From assembly GCF_000621505.1 (NCBI RefSeq), contig NZ_JHYD01000041.1:1-63706 (forward strand): a stretch of DNA of 63,706 nt, given 5' to 3'. This document shows, piece after piece, positions 1 through 8,024 of this stretch. A program made the position numbers and the translations under genes. Below the pieces are notes generated by a model. It was not told the DNA's origin. It was given only the letters and a program-made list of their open reading frames with translations, and made no database searches. Numbering within the stretch: the first letter of the stretch is position 1; each line of letters begins with the position of its first letter. This DNA comes from Ruminiclostridium cellobioparum DSM 1351 = ATCC 15832. Lineage in GTDB: Bacteria; Bacillota; Clostridia; Acetivibrionales; DSM-1351.

Positions 1-105
1 CTTTTCCAAAGAGACCACCCTGCTTTTTTCAATTTCAGAAAACAGAATCAAATCCAGCAGAAGTTTCTTTTGATAGTCTACATGAGAGTTCCAATTACAC
101 AACAT
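1..105 (-). CDS. Divergent gene, N-terminal 35 codons only (runs off left edge)
   Basis: An open frame begins with ATG at 105-103 on the - strand and stays open to the window edge. A GGAGG ribosome site (plus-strand CCTCC at 114-118) lies 8 bases upstream. The visible peptide starts MLCNWNSHVDYQKKLLLDLI and continues with a charged, leucine-rich helix. I do not recognise the family and too little is visible to assign a function. Its position, head-to-head with the catabolic cluster across a palindrome, is typical of a local regulator, but that is inference from layout only. Confidence 0.5.
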   Translation of the reverse strand, partial: MLCNWNSHVDYQKKLLLDLILFSEIEKSRVVSLEK

Positions 106-191
106 TAATATAGCCTCCAAAACCAGTGTTATGGCAATTAATACCATACGCTGTGGTTTTCAAATTTTTGGAAGCTAATGTCAAGGTGTAC

Positions 192-211
192 AGTAACCAT
201 ATATGGTTACT
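192..211. promoter_or_regulatory. Perfect 20-bp palindrome, candidate operator
   Basis: AGTAACCATATATGGTTACT is its own reverse complement over all 20 bases. It sits midway between the divergent gene start (105) and the RraA-like gene (355). A partial half-site (GGTAA) follows at about 215. Such symmetry fits a dimeric repressor or activator serving both directions. The rest of the 106-354 gap holds a TTGACA-like hexamer on the - strand (178-183) and a CTCGAAA/TTTCGAG hairpin near 298-323. I could not assign a convincing -10 box for either gene. Confidence 0.55.
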
Positions 212-354
212 ACTGGTAAATGTTGTTGGAAAATTTAAAGTAAAAAACTGGAGAATGTTAGAGGTGCGAGAAGAAAATTGCATCTTAAAACATAGAGCTC
301 GAAAGCTATTGGAGTTTTCGAGAGTATTATAAAAATTGAGAGGGGATTTTTATT

Positions 355-1059
355 ATGACAAGAACTGAACTGATCAACGAATTAAGAAAGTACAGATGTG
401 CGGATTTATCCGATGCCATGGATGCCCTGGGAATGGTGAATGTCGGTTCAATGAACCCAAACATGAAACCTTTAAGGCCCGGAATGGAATTTAAAGGTTT
501 TGCCTATACGGTAAAACTGCTTCCTAAACAGACTCCCAATAAGCAGTGTAAAACAGTTGCGGAATACAAGGAAGAATTGACCAGGGAATGTGAAAACATA
601 TACTCCTTCGTAAACGATATCACACCCGAAAATGCAAAGGACATGGTTGTGGTCATTGACATGGAAGGCATCGTGGGAGGAATATGGGGCTCGGAAATAG
701 CAATGAACATGATGATAAGGGGAATTGAAGGTGCTGTAATAGATGGGGCCTGCAGAGACTCATATGAAACTAATCTTGAAAAGGCAAATGTATTCTGCAC
801 CCAGAGAACCTACAACCATGTATACGGACGTGCCCGCGGAGGAGCCAGAAACATACCGGTTCATTGTGCGGGAGTGACCGTAAAACCAGGAGATATCATA
901 TGCGCAGATGATGACGGTGTTCTGGTCATACCATATGAAGTTGCCGAAGATGTCATTAAATTTGCCAGATTGCAGCTGGAAGAGGATATTGCCACAAGAT
1001 CTTCGCACTATGAAAAATTGGGTTTTGAACCTGATGCAACTCTTGAAAGAAACAGATGA
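355..1059 (+). CDS. RraA-family protein (HMG/CHA aldolase-like)
   Basis: A 234-residue protein of the RraA/dimethylmenaquinone-methyltransferase-like fold. The family includes 4-hydroxy-4-methyl-2-oxoglutarate/oxaloacetate aldolases and the RNase E inhibitor RraA. Near residues 130-145 it has a DGACRDSYE segment, which keeps the RDxxE/D metal- and substrate-binding signature of the aldolase branch. The PGDIICADDDGVLVIP block, typical of the family C-terminal part, is near residue 190. The start is ATG after GAGAGGGGA. It is the first gene of a seven-gene + strand cluster of carbon metabolism enzymes, so an aldolase or lyase role is more likely than RNase control. The substrate is unknown. Confidence 0.75.
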   Translation: MTRTELINELRKYRCADLSDAMDALGMVNVGSMNPNMKPLRPGMEFKGFAYTVKLLPKQTPNKQCKTVAEYKEELTRECENIYSFVNDITPENAKDMVVVIDMEGIVGGIWGSEIAMNMMIRGIEGAVIDGACRDSYETNLEKANVFCTQRTYNHVYGRARGGARNIPVHCAGVTVKPGDIICADDDGVLVIPYEVAEDVIKFARLQLEEDIATRSSHYEKLGFEPDATLERNR

Positions 1060-1083
1060 TTTTTTAGTATTCCATACAAAAAC

Positions 1084-1121
1084 GGCTGTTACATTATCTT
1101 ATTATGAAACAGCCTGTTTTG
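1084..1121 (+). terminator. Intergenic hairpin with T-rich tail
   Basis: GGCTGTT (1084-1090) pairs with AACAGCC (1108-1114), and CAT/ATG pairs inside. TGTTTTGT follows. This could be a weak terminator or attenuator between the RraA-like gene and the alcohol dehydrogenase gene, reducing downstream expression within the cluster. Confidence 0.5.
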
Positions 1122-1145
1122 TAAAATTTAAGAAAGGGGGTTTCT

Positions 1146-2180
1146 ATGAAAGCCATACAAAAAACAGCCGGAAAGCCCGGAGCACAGTTTGTTGAGTTGG
1201 AAATTCCCAGGCCCGGGAGGAATGAAGTCCTTGTACAGGTCAAGGCAGCCGCCCTGTGCAGGTCGGATGTGGATGTATATGAATGGACGCAGCTGGTCCA
1301 GAATGCCCATTATAAACTGCCGTTTACCATGGGCCATGAATTTTCAGGGATTGTGGTTGAAGTAGGTGCGGATGTAAAGGGAATCAGGGCGGGGGACAGG
1401 GTTGCGGGTGAGACACATATTCCCTGCGGCTGCTGCAATACCTGCAGGACCGGCAACCAGCACATCTGCAGGAACAATATGGGCGTGATAGGCAGGAGCT
1501 TCGACGGGTGTTTTGCCCAATACATAAAAATTCCTGAAATAGCGGCAGTTAAACTTCCCGATTCCATAACCTACAGGCAGGGTGCACTGCTGGAACCTTT
1601 TACCACAGCCATGCACGCCCTTTCAAAAGCAAATCCCTCCGGCAGCAGCACAGCCATTTTGGGAATGGGCACCATCGGATTGATGGCTGTTGAGCTTGCA
1701 AAATTTTTAGGCAGTACCAAAATCTTTGCCATGGGCAATAATGAGCTGCGGCTTGCAGAGAGCAGACGCCTTGGTGCAGATGTGGCCATCAATGGTTCCA
1801 GGGAGGATTTTGTGCAGGCTATAATGAGGGAAACAAATGGAGTAGGGGTTGCTTCAATCATAGATATGACCGGAAACGAAGACGTAATAAATAAGAGCGT
1901 TGAGGCTTTAAAGGTGGCAGGAACCCTTGTTCATGTGGGAATGGTGCCAAAGCCGCTGACCTTTAACAATTATATGTACGGTGTGGTGTACAAGGAACTG
2001 AATGTTACCGGGATATTCGGCAGGAGGATGTTCGAAAGCTGGGAAACCGTACTGTCCATATTGAGCACCGGCAGGATCGGGTTGGACAATTACATTGGGA
2101 AGGTAACAGAGCTTGAAAATTTTGAGCAGGCCATAGCCGATTTCAGAGGTGTAACAGGAAGAATAATTTTTGAGCTTTAA
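1146..2180 (+). CDS. Zinc-dependent alcohol dehydrogenase (MDR, threonine/sorbitol dehydrogenase-like)
   Basis: A 344-residue medium-chain dehydrogenase. It oxidises or reduces a secondary alcohol or polyol with NAD(P). The catalytic zinc site is visible as ALCRSDVDVYEW near residue 35 and GHEFSG near 60. The structural zinc site is a four-cysteine cluster (CGCCNTCRTGNQHIC) near 90-104. The Rossmann signature GMGTIG is near residue 170. The CxxDVxxYEW motif resembles L-threonine 3-dehydrogenase, but substrate cannot be read from this. ATG follows AAAGGGGG with good spacing. In context it probably oxidises an intermediate of the cluster's pathway. Confidence 0.85.
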   Translation: MKAIQKTAGKPGAQFVELEIPRPGRNEVLVQVKAAALCRSDVDVYEWTQLVQNAHYKLPFTMGHEFSGIVVEVGADVKGIRAGDRVAGETHIPCGCCNTCRTGNQHICRNNMGVIGRSFDGCFAQYIKIPEIAAVKLPDSITYRQGALLEPFTTAMHALSKANPSGSSTAILGMGTIGLMAVELAKFLGSTKIFAMGNNELRLAESRRLGADVAINGSREDFVQAIMRETNGVGVASIIDMTGNEDVINKSVEALKVAGTLVHVGMVPKPLTFNNYMYGVVYKELNVTGIFGRRMFESWETVLSILSTGRIGLDNYIGKVTELENFEQAIADFRGVTGRIIFEL

Positions 2181-2202
2181 TATAGAAAAAGAAGGTGTAA
2201 AG

Positions 2203-3090
2203 ATGATAGCAAATCACAACTGCAAAGAGGTCAGTATTTTTGAGGTGGGTCCCCGGGACGGCCTGCAGCCCGAACCGGTATTCATACCTACTGAAAAGAA
2301 GATTGAACTGGTAAATAGGCTGACGGATGCGGGATGCAAAAGAATAGAGGTCACTTCCTTCGTACATCCCAGGTGGGTGCCTCAGATGGCCGACAGCAAG
2401 GAAGTTCTGGCCGGCATAAGAAAAAAGGAAGGTGTCACATATAACGCATTGATCCCTAATTTGAGAGGGCTTGAATTAGCTATGGAATGCGGCTTGAAGG
2501 AAGTGGTCACCATCATGAGTACCAGTGAAAGCCACAATAAAAAGAACCTTAACATGAGTACCGGAGATTCTCTTAAAGAAATAGAACAAATAAATAAAGT
2601 TGCGGCAAAAAACGGTGTTAAGGTACGTTCATATATAGCAACTGTCTTCGGGTGTCCCATCGAAGGGGAAATGAGTCCCAAAAGGGCTCTTGAGATAGCA
2701 TTGAAACTGGAAGAGTACGGCTCTTATGAAATTTCACTTGGAGATACAACCGGAATGGCAAATCCGGTTTCGGCATATGAAATCCCAAAAATGATAAACG
2801 AAAAACTTACCGGAGCAAAGCTTGCTGTTCACTATCATAAATACCACGGTCTTGAATTTGCAAATAACCTGGCATCCTTCGAGGCCGGTATCAGAATATT
2901 TGACGGCGCAGCCGGAGGCCTTGGAGGCTGTCCTTATGCACCCGGTGCCAAGGGAAACTGTCAGACTGAAATACTGGTGGAGATGTTCCACCGAATGGGA
3001 ATTGAAACAGGAATAGATCTGAAACAGATTTATGAGGCAGGGGAGTATGCTCAAACCTTGAGCACACTTTTGCACAGCAGATGTGTATAA
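2203..3090 (+). CDS. HMG-CoA lyase-like protein (DRE-TIM metallolyase)
   Basis: A 295-residue TIM-barrel lyase. True HMG-CoA lyase splits 3-hydroxy-3-methylglutaryl-CoA into acetyl-CoA and acetoacetate. Conserved parts: EVGPRDGLQ at the N-terminus (metal-binding Asp), WVPQMAD, SLGDTTG, and GLGGCPYAPGAKGN with the active-site Cys loop and metal-ligand Asn. The usual HxHDTYG motif reads HYHKYHG here: both His ligands remain but Asp-Thr-Tyr is lost, so substrate or mechanism may differ. The ATG at 2203, after AGAAGGTG, is preferred over an in-frame start 33 bases earlier that overlaps the previous gene. Neighbouring HMG-CoA reductase supports a shared HMG-type pathway. Confidence 0.8.
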   Translation: MIANHNCKEVSIFEVGPRDGLQPEPVFIPTEKKIELVNRLTDAGCKRIEVTSFVHPRWVPQMADSKEVLAGIRKKEGVTYNALIPNLRGLELAMECGLKEVVTIMSTSESHNKKNLNMSTGDSLKEIEQINKVAAKNGVKVRSYIATVFGCPIEGEMSPKRALEIALKLEEYGSYEISLGDTTGMANPVSAYEIPKMINEKLTGAKLAVHYHKYHGLEFANNLASFEAGIRIFDGAAGGLGGCPYAPGAKGNCQTEILVEMFHRMGIETGIDLKQIYEAGEYAQTLSTLLHSRCV

Positions 3091-3251
3091 GAGCCTGTTC
3101 AATATCTCATTGTACCCGTCATTCTGGCTGATTTTGCGCCATGCCACGTTAAATTTTCTTGCAATAAACAAATTATTACTTCGAAAATTTGCCTTGCCTG
3201 ACACAAAATCCACCTGAGATGCCGGACACAAGCAGATATTAAACAGGCTCT
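3090..3251. repeat. 162-bp inverted-repeat element (MITE-like)
   Basis: The ends match inverted at 17 of 18 positions: AGAGCCTGTTCAATATCT at 3090-3107 and its complement at 3234-3251. A nested AAATTTTC/GAAAATTT pair lies inside. It contains no coherent reading frame. The left end starts on the last base of the lyase stop codon, so the element fills the lyase-reductase gap. It resembles a small non-autonomous transposable element, or an RNA-level hairpin. Confidence 0.6.
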
Positions 3252-3288
3252 AAAAGAGCCGGAGTTATAAAGGGGGAGAGGTTTAAAA

Positions 3289-4599
3289 ATGAATGCAAAG
3301 TTGTTGGACATAAAGAAAAAATACATATCCGGAGATATTAAAAGCCAGAACCTTGAGAGTGCCATTTTCACCCAAGTCTATGGAGCAGATCCGGAAAATA
3401 TAAGGGAAGCATGCAATGATGCGGCTTATGTCCGTTGTGAAGCAGTTGAGGAAGCAACGGGAGCCAGCCTTGATATTATAAAAAATACCCGCCTGGACAA
3501 CTGTTCACTGGTTGGAGGGGACAGAATCCTGGCCGGAATTGAAGGGAAAATAGGTGCGGCCACTATACCCATGGGAATAGCCGGCCCTGTAAAAATCAAC
3601 GGACAGTTTGTGGATGAAAAGGTATATATTCCGCTTGCCACCAACGAGGCAGCTCTGGTTGCGGGAGTTCAAAGGGGAATCAAGGCGATTAATATGGCAG
3701 GAGGGCTGAACACACTGGTGCATTTTGACGGAATGACCAGAGCACCTTTGATAGAAGCTCCCAATATCGCCGAGGCCAGAAGATTCTGCAGGCAGATAGT
3801 AACGGATAAGGTGCTGTTCAAGGAACTGGCCGTGCTGTCAAGGGACCCCTTTGTACGGCTTGAGCAGATCGATCCCTATCAGCTGGGTACCAAAGTATTC
3901 TTGAGAATGACCTTTAAAACAGGTGATGCAATGGGGATGAACGGTGTGACAAAAGCTTCGGCAGATATTACAAGAGGGATTCTGGCAAAAATGCCCCAAT
4001 GGAAGCTTATAACCATAAGCAGTAATCTTTGCTCGGATAAAAAATCCTCCCATATCAATGTATTGAACGGCCGCGGAAAATCCATACAGACTGAGGTATT
4101 CATTCCGGATGAGGTTTTAAAGGCCGTATTTAAAAAGGGAGTAAACGCCAGAAGTGTTGAGAAGACTGTTTTCCATAAATGTTATCTGGGCTCCTGCTAC
4201 AGCGGAACCATAGCCGGCTTCAACGTAAATGCGGCAAATGCGGTGGCGGCATTTTACGCGGCCACCGGACAGGATCTGGCACATGTCATTTCCTCCTCCA
4301 GCTGCTTTGTGCAGGCTGATGCAGCCGAAGGCGGTGTCCATTTTATGGTTTCCCTGCCCTGCATGGAGCTGGCAACCATCGGAGGGGGCACGATGTTCGG
4401 AACTGCAAAGGAAGCCTTAAGGCTCATCGGCTGCGGAGGCTTCGGAAAGAGTGTGGACGATAATGTGAATGTACTGAGATTGGCTGAAATTGCGGCAACA
4501 GCCGTAACGGCGCTTGAGTTGAACACTGCCTGTGCCCAGGCGGCAGGGTATGAAATGGCAGATTCCCATGTCAAGCTTGCAAGGGGCGAGGAAGCCTAG
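3289..4599 (+). CDS. Hydroxymethylglutaryl-CoA reductase
   Basis: A 436-residue HMG-CoA reductase, which interconverts HMG-CoA and mevalonate with NAD(P)H. Family blocks are present: IPMGIAGPVKI, PLATNEAALVAG (catalytic Glu), GDAMGMNGVTKAS (cofactor region), LCSDKKSSHINVLNGRGKS (catalytic Lys), GQDLAH (catalytic Asp), EGGVHFMVSLPCMELATIGG, and a C-terminal SHVKLARG His. The motif spelling is nearer the class I/archaeal style than a typical class II enzyme. ATG follows GGGGGAGAGG. Because dxr and ispG of the MEP pathway are in this window, a catabolic direction (mevalonate to HMG-CoA), as in Pseudomonas mevalonii mvaAB, is the likelier role. That is inference. Confidence 0.88.
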   Translation: MNAKLLDIKKKYISGDIKSQNLESAIFTQVYGADPENIREACNDAAYVRCEAVEEATGASLDIIKNTRLDNCSLVGGDRILAGIEGKIGAATIPMGIAGPVKINGQFVDEKVYIPLATNEAALVAGVQRGIKAINMAGGLNTLVHFDGMTRAPLIEAPNIAEARRFCRQIVTDKVLFKELAVLSRDPFVRLEQIDPYQLGTKVFLRMTFKTGDAMGMNGVTKASADITRGILAKMPQWKLITISSNLCSDKKSSHINVLNGRGKSIQTEVFIPDEVLKAVFKKGVNARSVEKTVFHKCYLGSCYSGTIAGFNVNAANAVAAFYAATGQDLAHVISSSSCFVQADAAEGGVHFMVSLPCMELATIGGGTMFGTAKEALRLIGCGGFGKSVDDNVNVLRLAEIAATAVTALELNTACAQAAGYEMADSHVKLARGEEA

Positions 4600-4703
4600 T
4601 GTGCATGGCCAATTAACCTCCTTCATTCGCTACATTGCGATAAAGGATATAAGTTTTCATCACTTTTTGTGCCTTGAGCACAGCGAAAGGAATGATAGTT
4701 AAT

Positions 4704-5615
4704 ATGTACGAATCCATAAAAAAGTATATGAAGGTGGGCCTGATTCATTTTATGGCCTATCCCGCCACAATGAAAGGTGAAGGGCCTATTGAAGAGACTG
4801 TGAAAAAGATTGCTGCAGACAGTTACTTTGATGCAATCGAGTTAACCTGGATCAAAGACCCGCAGACAAGAAAGAATGTCAGGAAAATGCTGGACAGTTC
4901 CCACATGACGGTGGCTTACGGGGGACAGCCCAGATTGCTCACTACCGGTATGAATATAAACGACCTGGATGAGAGCAAAAGGATGGCAGCTGTTGCAAAT
5001 CTGAAGGAGGGAATTGATGAGGCGTATGAAATGGGAGCTTCAGGCTTTGCCTTTTTGTCAGGCAAATATCTGGAGGAAACAAAGGAGCAGTCCTATCAGG
5101 CTTTGATTAAATCTACAAAGGAATTGTGCAGCTATGCCAGGAGCAAGGGCAGTATGAAGGTAGCGCTGGAAGTCTTTGACTACGATATAGACAAGAAGTC
5201 CATTATCGGCCCTGTTGAGCTTGCAGAACGATTTGCACGGGACATAACTTCGGAATTTGATAATTTCGGTTTAATGGTGGACCTGTCCCATATCCCGATG
5301 ATTCATGAAACACTTGAAGAAAATCTGCTTCCCATAAAAGACTATATAATACACGCACATATGGGCAACACCGTCATAAAGGATCCATCCTGCGAGGCCT
5401 ATGGAGATACACATCCGCGTTTCGGCTTTCCCGATTCGGAAAATGATGTGGATGAATTGACGGCATATTTGAGAATACTGATGCAGATCGGTTTCATCAG
5501 CGAAGAGCGCAGGCCCATAGTCAGCTTTGAGGTAAAGCCCTGGGGCGATGAGGAGCCGGATATTGTCGTGGCAAATGCAAAGAGAGTACTGGATCTGGCC
5601 TGGTCAAGAGTTTGA
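4704..5615 (+). CDS. Sugar phosphate isomerase/epimerase-like TIM barrel
   Basis: About 303 residues of the xylose isomerase-like (AP endonuclease family 2) fold. Likely metal ligands in order are Glu in ALEVFDYD, Asp in GLMVDLSHIP, His in IIHAHMGN and Glu in VSFEVKPWG. Known relatives isomerise or epimerise sugars and keto acids, or act as dehydratases; the substrate here is unknown. ATG 4704 was chosen because AAAGGA ends 12 bases upstream. The ATG at 4692 abuts that site and TTG 4674 lacks one. A start at 4728 is also possible. It belongs to the catabolic cluster. Confidence 0.7.
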   Translation: MYESIKKYMKVGLIHFMAYPATMKGEGPIEETVKKIAADSYFDAIELTWIKDPQTRKNVRKMLDSSHMTVAYGGQPRLLTTGMNINDLDESKRMAAVANLKEGIDEAYEMGASGFAFLSGKYLEETKEQSYQALIKSTKELCSYARSKGSMKVALEVFDYDIDKKSIIGPVELAERFARDITSEFDNFGLMVDLSHIPMIHETLEENLLPIKDYIIHAHMGNTVIKDPSCEAYGDTHPRFGFPDSENDVDELTAYLRILMQIGFISEERRPIVSFEVKPWGDEEPDIVVANAKRVLDLAWSRV

Positions 5616-5655
5616 GGTCACATATAGCATAATCTTTGCAGATTTATCCACAGCG

Positions 5656-5686
5656 AAGAACAAAGTTGCGCAGCGGTTTTGTTCTT
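5656..5686 (+). other. Intergenic hairpin
   Basis: AAGAACAAA (5656-5664) and TTTGTTCTT (5678-5686) form a perfect 9-bp stem around a GCGC-containing loop, just before the ribosome site of the hydroxyacid dehydrogenase gene. There is no T-run, so it may stabilise or stop processing of the message rather than terminate it. Confidence 0.4.
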
Positions 5687-5711
5687 GCAGGTTATTACGA
5701 GGAGGGCGATT

Positions 5712-6671
5712 ATGAAAATAGTAGTACTGGACGGATATACTCTTAATCCGGGTGACATCAGCTGGTCGGGATTGGAGGAGCACGGAGAACTGACGGTATA
5801 TGACAGGACTCCGGCAGATAAGATTGTTGAGAGGATCGGCAATGCTGAAATTATTTTTACAAACAAGACACCGCTTACAAGGGAAACCTTTGACAGGTGC
5901 CCTGAAATAAGGTTTGTAGGTGTACTGGCCACAGGCTATAATGTGGTTGATACCGAGTACGCAAAGTCCAGAGGCATACCTGTGACAAATATACCTACCT
6001 ATGGTACTGCTGCAGTGGCTCAATTCGCTTTTGCACTGCTTTTAGAGCTTTGTCATCATGTGGGAGCCCACAGTGACAGTGTACATAAGGGTGATTGGAC
6101 GAAATGTCCTGATTTCTGCTACTGGAATTATCCTCTGGTTGAACTTGCCGGTAAAACCTTCGGCATTATCGGTTTTGGCAGAATAGGGCAGGCAGCTGCC
6201 AGGATTGCTCAGGCCATGGGTATGAAGGTGCTGGCCTATGACCAGTTTTTCGATCCCAAACTGGAAAATGACGGGCTGAAATATGCCCGGTTGGATGAAC
6301 TGTTTGCAGGGTCGGACGTTATCTCACTGCACTGTCCGCTGTTTCCTTCAACCCAGGGCATAATAAATAAAACAAATATTGCAAAAATGAAGGATGGGGT
6401 AATGATCATAAATACGTCCAGAGGTCCCCTGGTAGTGGAACAGGACCTGGCGGAGGCTCTTAATTCCGGAAAGGTGGCAGGAGCGGCACTGGATGTTGTG
6501 TCGACCGAGCCCATCGGCAGCGGCAATGTATTGCTCAAAGCCCAAAATTGCATTATTACACCCCATATAGCCTGGGCACCAAGGGAATCCAGAAACAGGC
6601 TGATGAACATCGCAGTCGATAATCTGAAGGCGTTTTTATCAGGCAGTCCGGTAAATGTAGTGAACCTGTAA
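5712..6671 (+). CDS. D-2-hydroxyacid dehydrogenase (glycerate/hydroxypyruvate reductase-like)
   Basis: A 319-residue NAD-dependent enzyme. The Rossmann motif GIIGFGRIGQAAAR lies near residue 150. Catalytic residues are visible as Arg in INTSRGPLV, Glu in VSTEPIG and His in ITPHIAWAPRESR. The family interconverts 2-keto and D-2-hydroxy acids. With glycerate kinase next door, reduction of hydroxypyruvate to D-glycerate is a sensible proposal but not proven. The ATG at 5712 has GGAGGG 6 bases upstream and is preferred over the longer frame from 5679. Confidence 0.83.
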   Translation: MKIVVLDGYTLNPGDISWSGLEEHGELTVYDRTPADKIVERIGNAEIIFTNKTPLTRETFDRCPEIRFVGVLATGYNVVDTEYAKSRGIPVTNIPTYGTAAVAQFAFALLLELCHHVGAHSDSVHKGDWTKCPDFCYWNYPLVELAGKTFGIIGFGRIGQAAARIAQAMGMKVLAYDQFFDPKLENDGLKYARLDELFAGSDVISLHCPLFPSTQGIINKTNIAKMKDGVMIINTSRGPLVVEQDLAEALNSGKVAGAALDVVSTEPIGSGNVLLKAQNCIITPHIAWAPRESRNRLMNIAVDNLKAFLSGSPVNVVNL

Positions 6672-6691
6672 GAGGGTGAAAGGATGATTCA

Positions 6692-7846
6692 ATGAAAATC
6701 GTGGTTGCACCTGATTCGTTTAAAGGTAATCTGACTGCTCTGGAAGTGGCTGAATTTATAGAAGCCGGTATAAAGCAGGCCGATAAAGATATCGAGGTAA
6801 TAAAGATTCCCGCTGCCGATGGCGGTGAGGGCACGGTTGAGGCTATTGTTGCCGCAACCGGCGGTAAAATAATAAAACAGCGGGTTCATGGCCCGTTTAT
6901 GGAGGAAATGGACTCCTTTTTCGGCATTTCAGGGGATGGAAAAACAGCTGTCATTGAAATGGCCGCATGCTCAGGAATCATGCTGGTCAAAAAAGAGGAA
7001 CTCAACCCTCTGTACACAACCACATACGGTGTGGGGGAATTGATATTGGCTGCCAGAAATCTTGGGTGCCGAAAAATAAACCTGGGCATCGGTGGAAGTG
7101 TGACCAATGATGGCGGTATGGGGATGGCGCAGGCCCTGGGATATAAATTCTACGACAGGCAAAATAAACTGTTGGGTCAGGGCGGAAAATATTTGTGTGA
7201 AGTGGCAGGAATTGATTCAAGTGGCTTTATAAAAGAAATAGACGGAATTGAGATCATAACTGCCTGCGATGTAAATAATCCATTATACGGGCCAGACGGA
7301 GCTGCTTATATATACGGACCTCAAAAAGGTGCCGATGCAGAAACAATACAGTTTCTTGACAAAGGGTTGAGGCACTTTGCCGAAGTTATCAAAAGAGATC
7401 TTGGCAAAGATATTGCCGCCATTCCGGGAAGCGGTGCCGCCGGAGGCCTTGGCGGCGGCCTGCTGGCTTTTTTGAACAACGCCAGGTTGTGCTCCGGCAT
7501 AGATATGGTTGTCAGCAGCTGTAATTTTGAGGAGGCCGTCAGGAATTGTGATTTGCTCATAACCGGAGAGGGCAGGACCGACAGCCAGACAGCAAATGGC
7601 AAGGTTGTTGCGGGACTTGCCAAAGTGGCTGCAAAGTATGGTGTGCCTGTAGTCTGTCTATCAGGTTCATTGATGGAAGGATATCAGAAAATATATGAAC
7701 ATGGAGTTGACGCTGCATTTAGCAATATAATTTCTCCTATGACTTTAGAGGAGGCCATCCGTTCTTCTCCGCAGATGTTAACCCAGGCATCCTATTCAAT
7801 AGCAAGGCTTATGCTGAAAATATATTCAAGGGCAAAGGCAAAATAG
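6692..7846 (+). CDS. Glycerate kinase (GlxK/GarK family)
   Basis: A 384-residue glycerate kinase that phosphorylates glycerate with ATP, usually to 2-phosphoglycerate, for entry to glycolysis. Family motifs: PDSFKGNLTALEVAEFIEAG at the N-terminus, GIGGSVTNDGGMGMAQALGY near 132, and TGEGRTDSQTANGK near 290. Length is normal. It is the last gene of the catabolic cluster, 20 bases after the hydroxyacid dehydrogenase. It gives the cluster an exit into lower glycolysis. Confidence 0.88.
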   Translation: MKIVVAPDSFKGNLTALEVAEFIEAGIKQADKDIEVIKIPAADGGEGTVEAIVAATGGKIIKQRVHGPFMEEMDSFFGISGDGKTAVIEMAACSGIMLVKKEELNPLYTTTYGVGELILAARNLGCRKINLGIGGSVTNDGGMGMAQALGYKFYDRQNKLLGQGGKYLCEVAGIDSSGFIKEIDGIEIITACDVNNPLYGPDGAAYIYGPQKGADAETIQFLDKGLRHFAEVIKRDLGKDIAAIPGSGAAGGLGGGLLAFLNNARLCSGIDMVVSSCNFEEAVRNCDLLITGEGRTDSQTANGKVVAGLAKVAAKYGVPVVCLSGSLMEGYQKIYEHGVDAAFSNIISPMTLEEAIRSSPQMLTQASYSIARLMLKIYSRAKAK

Positions 7847-7901
7847 GTTAAATATAATAGTACTGTATAGGCAAGTGTTGTATAATTTATTTATTGTATG
7901 T

Positions 7902-7946
7902 TTACCCTCTATTGACAACGTATTGTACATTGTCAATAGAGGGTAA
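7902..7946. repeat. 17-bp perfect inverted repeat after glycerate kinase
   Basis: TTACCCTCTATTGACAA (7902-7918) and its exact complement (7930-7946) flank an 11-base loop. There is no T-tract. It may act as an atypical bidirectional terminator or as an operator for the next gene. Each arm carries TTGACA or its near equivalent, but I find no matching -10 box at 17 bases. Confidence 0.5.
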
Positions 7947-8024
7947 TGCATATTGAAATAAATGGTTATAAGCTATACCGGATATAGGCTAAAAACAAAT
8001 ATATTTTCAAATGGGAGAGGTTAT

